This document shows positions 6,668 to 11,990 of a stretch of DNA of 11,990 nt, piece by piece (position 1 is the stretch's first letter; every line of letters begins with the position of its first letter). The notes beneath the pieces were generated by a model. That model saw only the letters and a program-made list of their open reading frames with translations. It was not told the DNA's origin and made no database searches. Origin of the DNA: CAYJLW01 sp964370965. GTDB taxonomy: Bacteria > Actinomycetota > Acidimicrobiia > UBA2766. The stretch is from NCBI GenBank assembly GCA_964370965.1, contig CAYJLW010000105.1, forward strand, positions 1 through 11,990, given 5' to 3'. Made by a program: the position numbers and the translations under genes.

Positions 6668-7248
6668 TGGAAGCCTTTCGCGCCCTCACGTCCAAGCCGA
6701 TCCCGCTGGACCGCGCCGACGTCGACACCGACCAGATCATCCCGGCGCAGTTCATGAAGCGGGTGGAGCGTTCCGGCTTCGGCCGGTACCTGTTCCACGC
6801 CTGGCGCCAGGACCCGTCATTCGTGCTCAACGACGACCGCTATCGCGGCGCCCAGATCCTTCTCGCCGGGGCGAACTTCGGCTGCGGTTCTTCCCGCGAA
6901 CACGCCCCGTGGGCGCTGGAGGACTACGGGGTGCGGGCCGTGATCGCCCGGAGCTTCGCCGACATCTTCCGCAACAACTGTGCCAAGGTCGGAATCCTCA
7001 CGATCACGCTGCCCGACGACGTCGTCACAGCCCTCGTGGAGCGCTCCGAGGCCGACCCCGAAGCCGAGATCACGATCGACCTCGAGGCCCGCACCGTGCG
7101 TGCCGGGGACGAGGTGCACACCTTCGACGTCGACCCCTTCGTGCGCGACTGCCTCCTGGAGGGACTCGACCAGATCGGCCTCACGCTTCGTCACGAGGAC
7201 GACATCGCCGCCTTCGAGGCCCGGCGGGAGGCCGAGCTCGCGGGCTGA
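6667..7248 (+). CDS. leuD: 3-isopropylmalate dehydratase, small subunit
   Basis: LeuD is the small, swivelling subunit that completes the active site of LeuC. The length of 193 residues is typical. Diagnostic stretches are DVDTDQIIPAQFMK (18-31), GANFGCGSSREHAPWAL (68-84) and FRNNCAKVGIL (101-111). Its ATG shares one base with the leuC stop (TGATG), and GGGAG (6654-6658) lies 8 bases upstream inside leuC. The two are therefore almost certainly translationally coupled, giving matched amounts of the subunits. The last two codons and stop fall inside the left arm of a very strong inverted repeat that ends the operon. Confidence 0.97.
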   Translation: MEAFRALTSKPIPLDRADVDTDQIIPAQFMKRVERSGFGRYLFHAWRQDPSFVLNDDRYRGAQILLAGANFGCGSSREHAPWALEDYGVRAVIARSFADIFRNNCAKVGILTITLPDDVVTALVERSEADPEAEITIDLEARTVRAGDEVHTFDVDPFVRDCLLEGLDQIGLTLRHEDDIAAFEARREAELAG

Positions 7249-7308
7249 CGAGGTTGGAGGCTCACGCCTCACGTGCGTGAGGCGTGAGCCTCCAACCTCG
7301 TCAGCCCG
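7241..7308. terminator. Perfect 33-bp-arm inverted repeat, bidirectional terminator
   Basis: Arms 7241-7273 and 7276-7308 are exact reverse complements separated by only TG; in RNA the tip would open to a 4-base loop. The repeat starts within leuD's penultimate codon and ends one base short of the stop codon of the convergent serine hydrolase gene (7310-7312). It fills the whole interval and serves both transcripts equally. Neither side has a U-tract, so it would be a U-less terminator of the type proposed for actinobacteria. Each arm also contains a nested 5-bp hairpin (GAGGC-N4-GCCTC at 7257-7270; its counterpart at 7279-7292). Confidence 0.85.
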
Positions 7309-7309
7309 G

Positions 7310-8506
7310 TCATGCGTCCGGTTGGGCCCCGAGAACGGTCCCGGCCGGCCAGCCGCCCGTCGCCGGCGCCGCCTCGACGCCGGCCGCCTCGTAGACCGCG
7401 GTCGTGACGGCGGAGATGCGCCGGGCGCTCTCCTGGAAGCCGGGGAGGCCGTTGCAGATCACGACGACCACGAGTCCGTGCTCGGGGTCGCAGAATCCCG
7501 TCGAGGAGGCATGCCCCGAGTGGCCCACGGAGCGGTACGACGCCAGTTTCCCGTAGTCGACGTTCTGGGGGACGAACCCTAGGCACCATGGGATCTCCGC
7601 CCCCCACCGCGAGTCGCGCTCGGCCGCCGAGAGGATCACGTCCGGGACCCCGATACGGTGGGGAGACGTCATCGCCTCCAGGGTCTGGGCGGAGAGGACG
7701 CGAACGGCGTCACGTTCGCCCCGGCCGAGGACCATCTCGTAGAACCGGCCGAGGTCGTGTGCCGGCCCACGGCCCGACCCACCCGGGGAGACCCAGCTGA
7801 GGCCCTCGTCCGTGTTGAGATGCACGAGGTTGAAGATCATGAACATGGGATCGTCCGGGGGGAGCTTCGGGGCGATGTGGGCCACCCGGTCCCTCAATCC
7901 GTCTACGAGCTCCGGCGGGATCCCGGCATGGCTGTCGTCCATCCCGAGGGGCCCGAAGACCTCGTCCGCGAGGTAGCGGTCGATGCGGCGGCCGTCGAGG
8001 CGCCGCACGATCTCCCCCAGGACGACCCAGCCGGCGGTGGCGTGGTAGGCGGCCACCGTGCCGGGTTCGAAGAGGGCGGGGGAGTCCACGATGCGACGCA
8101 CGACGTCGTCCCAGGGCATGTTCTGGGCGAAGTCGGCGAAGGGGAAGCCGCCCATGTGCGTGAGGACGTGGCGGACGGTCGCCGCTTCCTTGCCGTTGGC
8201 GAACTCCGGTATGAAGCGACGCACGGGGTCGTCGAGGGCGAGGGCGCCCTGCTCCCAGAGCCGACCGATCGCCACCGAGGTGAGCGGCTTGGAGGACGAG
8301 AACCAGAGCATGATCGTGTCCGGGGTGGTCTTGACGCCCGCCTGCGCCTCACCGCCGGCGTGATCGAGAACGGGCACCCCGTGGCGGGAGACGTAGATCT
8401 GGTAGCCGTCGTGGAGGTCGGGAATGCCTTCCTCGAGGAGGGCGACGGCGTGTTCCAGGGCGGTGGTGGAGAAGCCGCTCGCTTCGGGATCGGAGACGAG
8501 GTTCAC
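7310..8506 (-). CDS. Serine hydrolase, beta-lactamase/esterase (class C fold) family
   Basis: The 398-residue product belongs to the penicillin-binding-protein-like beta-lactamase family (family VIII esterases, EstB-like). The nucleophile motif SxxK is Ser70-Ser-Ser-Lys73, the second-motif tyrosine is Tyr154 (YHA, where class C beta-lactamases have YxN), and the third motif is His329-Ser-Gly331 in place of KTG. The YHA/HSG pairing points to an esterase or amidase more than a true beta-lactamase; the substrate is unknown. No signal peptide is evident, so it is probably cytoplasmic. The GTG at 8506 gives the expected short lead before the fold, but no clear ribosome-binding site precedes it, so the start is uncertain by a few codons. 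The gene is divergent from the alkyltransferase gene across 44 bases and convergent with leuD. Confidence 0.88.
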   Translation of the reverse strand: MNLVSDPEASGFSTTALEHAVALLEEGIPDLHDGYQIYVSRHGVPVLDHAGGEAQAGVKTTPDTIMLWFSSSKPLTSVAIGRLWEQGALALDDPVRRFIPEFANGKEAATVRHVLTHMGGFPFADFAQNMPWDDVVRRIVDSPALFEPGTVAAYHATAGWVVLGEIVRRLDGRRIDRYLADEVFGPLGMDDSHAGIPPELVDGLRDRVAHIAPKLPPDDPMFMIFNLVHLNTDEGLSWVSPGGSGRGPAHDLGRFYEMVLGRGERDAVRVLSAQTLEAMTSPHRIGVPDVILSAAERDSRWGAEIPWCLGFVPQNVDYGKLASYRSVGHSGHASSTGFCDPEHGLVVVVICNGLPGFQESARRISAVTTAVYEAAGVEAAPATGGWPAGTVLGAQPDA

Positions 8507-8515
8507 GGAAGGCCC

Positions 8516-8543
8516 CCCGTTGACGGGTACGTCCCTGTATTGT
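8516..8543 (+). promoter_or_regulatory. Candidate leaderless promoter of the alkyltransferase, with small dyad
   Basis: TATTGT (8538-8543) matches the -10 pattern TANNNT and ends exactly 7 bases before the ATG at 8551, the textbook leaderless spacing in actinobacteria. No Shine-Dalgarno is present. A TTGACG at 8520-8525 resembles a -35 but lies only 12 bases from the -10, too close for a standard sigma-70 pair. It is part of a 12-base palindrome, CCCGTTGACGGG (8516-8527), which may instead be a regulator site shared with the divergent hydrolase gene. Confidence 0.45.
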
Positions 8544-8550
8544 CGCAGCC

Positions 8551-9069
8551 ATGGCAGTCGGCTGCGAAACGCGTACCGGCACAGATGTCGTCTCCACCCC
8601 CGTGGGTGACCTGGTGGTCACGGTGGTCGACGGCGTTCTCACCCGTCTCGACTTCGCCGAATCCGGCCGCGTCCCGGGCCTGGTCGATTCGCCCGAGGCG
8701 GCGGCCGGCGTGCGACGCCAACTGGACGGGTACTTCGCCCGGCCCCGCCGGCACCGTTTCGACGTACCTCTCGATCTCGGAGACGTGAGCAGCTTCGACC
8801 GCGACGTGCTCACTGCTCTCGCCGACGTCCCGGCGGGGGAGACGGTGACCTACGGCGACCTCGCCCGCCTCTGCGGCCACCCCGGGGCCGCCCGGGCCGT
8901 GGGCGGGGCCTGCCGCCGCAATCCGATAGCTGTGGTCGTCCCGTGCCACCGGGTGGTCCCGGCCGGCGGCGGCGTGGGAGGCTACGCCGGCGCTTCCTGG
9001 CGCAAGGAGGCGCTCCTGCGCATGGAGGCGGGGGCGGCGTCCCCGTGGAGGCGCGACGGCTCCTCCTGA
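8551..9069 (+). CDS. ogt: Methylated-DNA--protein-cysteine S-methyltransferase
   Basis: This suicide DNA-repair protein transfers the alkyl group from O6-alkylguanine (and O4-alkylthymine) in DNA to its own cysteine. The product is 172 residues, normal for the stand-alone Ogt/MGMT type without an Ada regulatory domain. The catalytic loop PCHRVV carries Cys132; upstream, FDRDVLTALADVPAGETVTYGDLA holds the helix-turn-helix region, and RAVGGACRRNP (115-125) contains the expected arginine finger and the asparagine hinge. An active-site cysteine is present, so this is not an ATL (alkyltransferase-like) protein. The ATG lacks a ribosome-binding site but has a -10 box 7 bases upstream. The next gene has its own candidate promoter, so the two are probably separate transcripts. 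Confidence 0.95.
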   Translation: MAVGCETRTGTDVVSTPVGDLVVTVVDGVLTRLDFAESGRVPGLVDSPEAAAGVRRQLDGYFARPRRHRFDVPLDLGDVSSFDRDVLTALADVPAGETVTYGDLARLCGHPGAARAVGGACRRNPIAVVVPCHRVVPAGGGVGGYAGASWRKEALLRMEAGAASPWRRDGSS

Positions 9070-9113
9070 CTGTGAGGACGCCCCGGCTTCACCAAACCTT
9101 TACACGGTCCCTT

Positions 9114-9119
9114 TAGGAT
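9114..9119 (+). promoter_or_regulatory. Candidate -10 box upstream of the lipoprotein gene
   Basis: TAGGAT fits TANNNT and lies in the most AT-rich stretch of the area. A transcript beginning about 7 bases later would have a leader of roughly 27 bases containing GAGAGG. A TTTACA at 9099-9104 is only 9 bases upstream, too near to serve as its -35. Confidence 0.35.
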
Positions 9120-9140
9120 GGTGTGAATCGCATCACCGAT

Positions 9141-9146
9141 GAGAGG
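9141..9146 (+). promoter_or_regulatory. Ribosome-binding site fixing the lipoprotein start
   Basis: GAGAGG sits 6 bases before the GTG at 9153. The in-frame GTG at 9123 has only a poorly spaced AGGA before it and would put ten mostly polar and charged residues ahead of the signal peptide, so 9153 is preferred. Confidence 0.6.
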
Positions 9147-9152
9147 ATCACC

Positions 9153-10658
9153 GTGGCGACCCGACTCCGCCTCCCCGCGCTGGCGCTTGCTGCCGTCCTG
9201 GTCGGCAGCGCCTGCATACCCCGCAACCCGGCGCCCTCACCCCCCACGCCGACGCCCACGGAAACAGCCACGCCCTCTCCCTCGCCCACGCCTACGCCCT
9301 CGCCCAGCGCCCCGCCCGGTCTGGACGCCCCGGTCGTGGACGGTGCCACGTACGAGGACAGGGGCGACGTCCGGGTCGTGAAGCCCCCGGCAGGAGCATG
9401 CACGGACGTCACCGCCACTCCCGTCGTGGTGGGCGCCACGGTCGTGTTCGGCATGCACGAGAAGGGCCGCGGCTGCGCCGACACCGGTCCTTACGGGCAT
9501 TCCCTCCTCGGCTACCACACGGGGGACGGCCTCCTCCACGAGCTCGCCTCCGGGGCGGGCACCGAAGGCACGCCGACGTACGACACCGCCGGTGGCGTTC
9601 TCTTCTGGCCCGTGCTCACAGGCGGGGCCGTGCAGGTGCTTTCCGCGGACACGTTCGCGAACGCGGGCGGGGACACCGGGATCGCCGCCGTGAACGACGC
9701 CGCTGGCACCGTCCTGGGCGGCCTGTACTACTTCGGGACGGTGAACACCCCCTTCCCCCCCTGCCAGGGCGAGGCCGGGGGCGAACCCGAGGACGACTGC
9801 GGCGCCCTCTACGCGGTCGACGCCACCGGCACCGTCCGGCACCGTCTCGACGTCCACGACGGCGTTCGCCTCTGGATGACGGCGGGGCCCACCACCGACG
9901 GCACGTCTCTCTTCGCCGGGGGCGGCACGCAGCAGTACGGAGCCGACGACTCGGAGTACCGCTACGGGTGCTCGGCGCTGCGCCTCGGCCCCGGCTTGGC
10001 CCTGGAACGCTCCGCGGATCCCGGCGACCCGGGCTGCCGGGAGGTGGGTCCTCTGGAGTCGGCGGTAGTCGGGGAGATGCCCATCGGCCCCGACGGGTCC
10101 GTGTGGGCGCAGTTCCTCGGCCCGAACGATTCCGCCGGGAACGTGGACGTCGTCCACTACAGCAGGGACCTGGACGAGATCTGCCGGGCACGCTTCCCGA
10201 CCCTCGACGCCGTGGCGTCCGCGAGCTTCTACCAGGCCCCCACCGTCGACCGGGACGGCAACGCCTACGTGACCTTCACACTGCCCCTGGACGGAGGTGA
10301 GCGGCGCGGTGTCCTGTACAGGGTCTCGCCGTCGTGCGCGGCGACGGAGCTCGCCCGCGTGGACGGCGGCGCCAAGGCGAGCCCCACCCTCGTGGACGAC
10401 CGCGCCGTCCTCCTCGCCACCGACGGGAAGCTCCTCGTCGTCTCCGCCGCCGACGGCCACGTGGAGCGGGAGATCGCCCTGGGCTCCGAGGCCCCGGTCA
10501 CGGCCGCGCCCGTCGTCGCAGACGGCACCGTCTACGTCGTCGCCACCGACGCCACCCTCAGCATCGTCCGGAACACGGGTCTGGACGGCTACGGCACCGC
10601 CGCCTGGCCCCGCTTTCGCCACGACAACAACGCCAGCGCTTCCACGGCAGGGGGGTGA
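9153..10658 (+). CDS. Predicted secreted lipoprotein with PQQ-like beta-propeller repeats
   Basis: From GTG 9153 the product is 501 residues. It opens with a basic-then-hydrophobic signal peptide ending VGSAC, an acceptable lipobox with Cys21 as the lipid-anchored residue. A linker of about 30 residues made almost wholly of Pro, Thr and Ser follows, a typical tether from membrane to folded domain. The rest alternates short beta-rich units such as DGTVYVVAT, DDRAVLLATDGKLLVV and DRDGNAYVTF, as in PQQ-like/quinoprotein beta-propellers, and ends with AWPRFRHDNN, a closing motif common in that group. Eight cysteines besides Cys21 would suit disulfides outside the cell. No catalytic residues are recognised; a binding or scaffold role is as likely as an enzyme. 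It has its own candidate promoter and ends in a hairpin facing mshC. Confidence 0.8.
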   Translation: MATRLRLPALALAAVLVGSACIPRNPAPSPPTPTPTETATPSPSPTPTPSPSAPPGLDAPVVDGATYEDRGDVRVVKPPAGACTDVTATPVVVGATVVFGMHEKGRGCADTGPYGHSLLGYHTGDGLLHELASGAGTEGTPTYDTAGGVLFWPVLTGGAVQVLSADTFANAGGDTGIAAVNDAAGTVLGGLYYFGTVNTPFPPCQGEAGGEPEDDCGALYAVDATGTVRHRLDVHDGVRLWMTAGPTTDGTSLFAGGGTQQYGADDSEYRYGCSALRLGPGLALERSADPGDPGCREVGPLESAVVGEMPIGPDGSVWAQFLGPNDSAGNVDVVHYSRDLDEICRARFPTLDAVASASFYQAPTVDRDGNAYVTFTLPLDGGERRGVLYRVSPSCAATELARVDGGAKASPTLVDDRAVLLATDGKLLVVSAADGHVEREIALGSEAPVTAAPVVADGTVYVVATDATLSIVRNTGLDGYGTAAWPRFRHDNNASASTAGG

Positions 10659-10676
10659 GGGGACCCGCCTGCCGTG
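10643..10676. terminator. Terminator hairpin between lipoprotein gene and mshC
   Basis: A perfect 9-bp stem, CACGGCAGG/CCTGCCGTG (10643-10651 and 10668-10676), encloses a 16-base loop that holds the lipoprotein stop codon and further GGG/CCC tracts able to pair. It lies 28 bases beyond the mshC stop on the other strand, so it could end both transcripts. No U-tract is present. Confidence 0.55.
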
Positions 10677-10704
10677 ACAGCGGGGCCACCATCTCCGACC
10701 AGGG

Positions 10705-11811
10705 TCACAGGACGCCCAGGAGGCTCCCGACCTTGCGCACTGTGGTGCCGCCGGCCTCTTGGGCTATGTCGAGGGCGCGGTGCACGCCGAGGTCGTCGTC
10801 GAGGGCGCCCAGCGCGGCGTCGAGAGCCGCCCCCGAGGAACCCGGTCGGCCGGCGGCGCTCCAGAGCGCCTCGATGCGCTCCTCGGCCTTGTGCAGGAGC
10901 GACTGGTCGAATTCCCAGGGCTCGGCCCAGGGCCGATCGACGAGCAGGAGCCGGATCGCCTCCGGGGACCACCGCTCCAGGAGGTCGTGTACGTACACGA
11001 GGTTGCCCAGGGACTTGGACATCTTGGCGCCCTCGTAGCCCACCGTCCCCACGTGCATCCACGTGCGCACGAACGGGCGCACGCCGGTGAGGGCCTCGGC
11101 CTGGGCGGCCTCGTAGGCGTGATGCGGGAAGCGCAGGTCGGTGCCCCCACCGTGGACGTCCAACGACGTCCCCAGGAGGGACATCGCCATCGCGCTGCAC
11201 TCGGCATGCCAACCGGGCCGGCCGTCGCCCCAAGGGCTCGGCCAGTGCGGCTCGCCCGGGCGGGAGCGCTGCCAGAGCGGGACGTCGAGGGGGTCGTCCT
11301 TTTCGGGGTCCTCCGGATGCCCGCCGTGCTCGGCGGCGAGGGCGAGAGCGTCGTCACGGGAGAGGCCGAGTGCGCCCATGTGCCCCGTCACGCCGGCGGC
11401 GCCGAAGTACACGGTCCCGTTGCGCTCGTAGGCAGCCCCGCGTTCGAGGAGGCCGGAGGCCAGCGCCACGACCTCCTCGACGAAGTCCCGGGACCGGGGC
11501 TCGAACGCCGGGGGCGGCACCCGGAGGCGGCGCATGTCCTCCTCGAAGAGGAAGGTCTGCTCGGTTCCCAGCACCCGGTAGTCGACGCCCCGCTTGGCCG
11601 CCTGGGCGAGGATGTCGTCGTCGATGTCGGTGATGTTGCGGCAGAGGTCGACCTGCACGCCGCGGGCCTCGAGCACGCGGCGGGCGACGTCGAGCCAGAC
11701 GAACGTGGCGGCATGGCCGAGGTGCGTGGTGTCGTACGGGGTGATCCCGCATACGTACATCCGCGCCCGGCCCACAACCGGGAGCGCTTCGCCGCCGATC
11801 CGCAACGTCAT
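10705..11811 (-). CDS. mshC: Mycothiol cysteine ligase (MshC), short N-terminus
   Basis: MshC is a class I aminoacyl-tRNA-synthetase-like enzyme that uses ATP to join cysteine to GlcN-inositol, the penultimate-stage reaction of mycothiol synthesis in the cytoplasm. The signature YVCGITPYDTTHLGHA (19-34) carries Zn ligand Cys21 and the HLGH adenylation motif; it matches MshC rather than the YVCGPTVYD form of cysteinyl-tRNA synthetase. Thr61 in NITDID, Trp201 and Cys205 in WHAECS, His230/231 and KMSKS (263-267) complete the site. At 368 residues it is too short for CysS with its anticodon domain. It is also about 40 below the usual MshC length, with much of the loss at the N-terminus. The ATG overlaps the previous stop (TGATG), with only a weak GGTGG upstream. 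A CysS-like paralogue is the alternative. Confidence 0.82.
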   Translation of the reverse strand: MTLRIGGEALPVVGRARMYVCGITPYDTTHLGHAATFVWLDVARRVLEARGVQVDLCRNITDIDDDILAQAAKRGVDYRVLGTEQTFLFEEDMRRLRVPPPAFEPRSRDFVEEVVALASGLLERGAAYERNGTVYFGAAGVTGHMGALGLSRDDALALAAEHGGHPEDPEKDDPLDVPLWQRSRPGEPHWPSPWGDGRPGWHAECSAMAMSLLGTSLDVHGGGTDLRFPHHAYEAAQAEALTGVRPFVRTWMHVGTVGYEGAKMSKSLGNLVYVHDLLERWSPEAIRLLLVDRPWAEPWEFDQSLLHKAEERIEALWSAAGRPGSSGAALDAALGALDDDLGVHRALDIAQEAGGTTVRKVGSLLGVL

Positions 11812-11990
11812 CAGGTCACCACCCGGTTCTCGAATCCCTTCACGCCGAGCCAGGACAGTACGCCGACCCAGGCCGTGGCGGCCAGGTAGATCACAGGGGC
11901 CGGGAGGTGGCCCACCTGCGGGGTGAGGCCGCGGTGGGGCCGCCGCGGGGCCGGCGCTCCCCTCATGCGTAGAACGTGGACGCGATCGCC
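11811..11990 (-). CDS. C-terminal end of a membrane-protein gene, cut by the window edge
   Basis: A minus-strand frame is open from the window edge to a TGA at 11811-11813 and gives 59 residues. Near the end lies one hydrophobic stretch, VIYLAATAWVGVLSWLGV, followed by the polar tail KGFENRVVT. That looks like a last transmembrane helix with a short cytoplasmic tail, as in ABC-2-type permeases, but the family cannot be named. The stop overlaps the mshC start by one base, so the two are probably one operon with coupled translation. An internal ATG (11966) has no ribosome-binding site, so the gene likely starts outside the window. Confidence 0.5.
   Translation of the reverse strand, partial: GDRVHVLRMRGAPAPRRPHRGLTPQVGHLPAPVIYLAATAWVGVLSWLGVKGFENRVVT

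Noticed and set aside
7658..8788. 376-residue plus-strand open frame opposite the serine hydrolase
   Set aside because: It is the antisense of a gene with intact catalytic motifs and would run through the divergent promoter region and the alkyltransferase start.
9061..9078. TCCTC-N8-GAGGA stem after the alkyltransferase gene as a terminator
   Set aside because: A 5-bp stem with an 8-base loop and no U-tract is too weak to distinguish from chance.
9237..10622. 461-residue minus-strand open frame opposite the lipoprotein gene
   Set aside because: Low-complexity Gly/Val/Arg composition and no motif. The plus strand has a signal peptide, lipobox and repeats.
10759..11889. 376-residue plus-strand open frame opposite mshC
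   Set aside because: It is antisense to a gene with HIGH-like and KMSKS motifs, and its own composition has no domain character.

Overview
This is GC-rich bacterial chromosomal DNA. It is almost certainly from an actinobacterium, possibly a lineage known mainly from metagenomes such as Acidimicrobiia. The pointers are the extreme G/C bias, GTG starts, -10-only promoters set 7-8 bases before start codons that lack a Shine-Dalgarno, strong hairpins without U-tracts between convergent genes, and an MshC-type cysteine ligase of mycothiol biosynthesis, a thiol pathway confined to Actinobacteria. The lineage below phylum is a guess. Two 10-N gaps (57-66 and 1659-1668), each beside poly-G/poly-C runs, mark this as a draft scaffold.

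Layout. 201-1550 (+) encodes an FAD-dependent amine-oxidase/desaturase-superfamily flavoprotein. It is followed by a damaged, apparently duplicated stretch around the second gap. 1812-3419 and 3523-5142 (both -) encode an alkylglycerone-phosphate-synthase-like FAD oxidase and, upstream of it, a FadD-type acyl-CoA synthetase. A 23-bp hairpin lies between them. A 121-bp divergent promoter region separates the synthetase from leuC-leuD (+, 5264-7248), the two subunits of isopropylmalate isomerase. leuD meets a convergent beta-lactamase-fold serine hydrolase (-, 7310-8506) across a perfect 33-bp-arm inverted repeat. A 44-bp divergent spacer then leads to an O6-alkylguanine-DNA methyltransferase (+, 8551-9069). 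After it come a predicted secreted lipoprotein with a Pro/Thr/Ser-rich tether and PQQ-like beta-propeller repeats (+, 9153-10658) and, convergent to that, mshC (-, 10705-11811). mshC is translationally coupled to the end of an upstream gene with a membrane segment that runs off the window (11811-11990).

How the genes relate. Only LeuC/LeuD are certain partners, as one heterodimeric enzyme of leucine synthesis. The acyl-CoA synthetase and AGPS-like oxidase are co-oriented and could share a lipid (possibly ether-lipid) function, but that is inference. The remaining genes look like ordinary unlinked chromosomal genes. I found no CRISPR array, tRNA, rRNA, insertion sequence, phage gene or recognisable defence system, and nothing that amounts to a new multi-gene system. 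The most notable signals are non-coding: two exceptional hairpins, a dyad over a candidate -10 box, and an assembly duplication flanking a gap.
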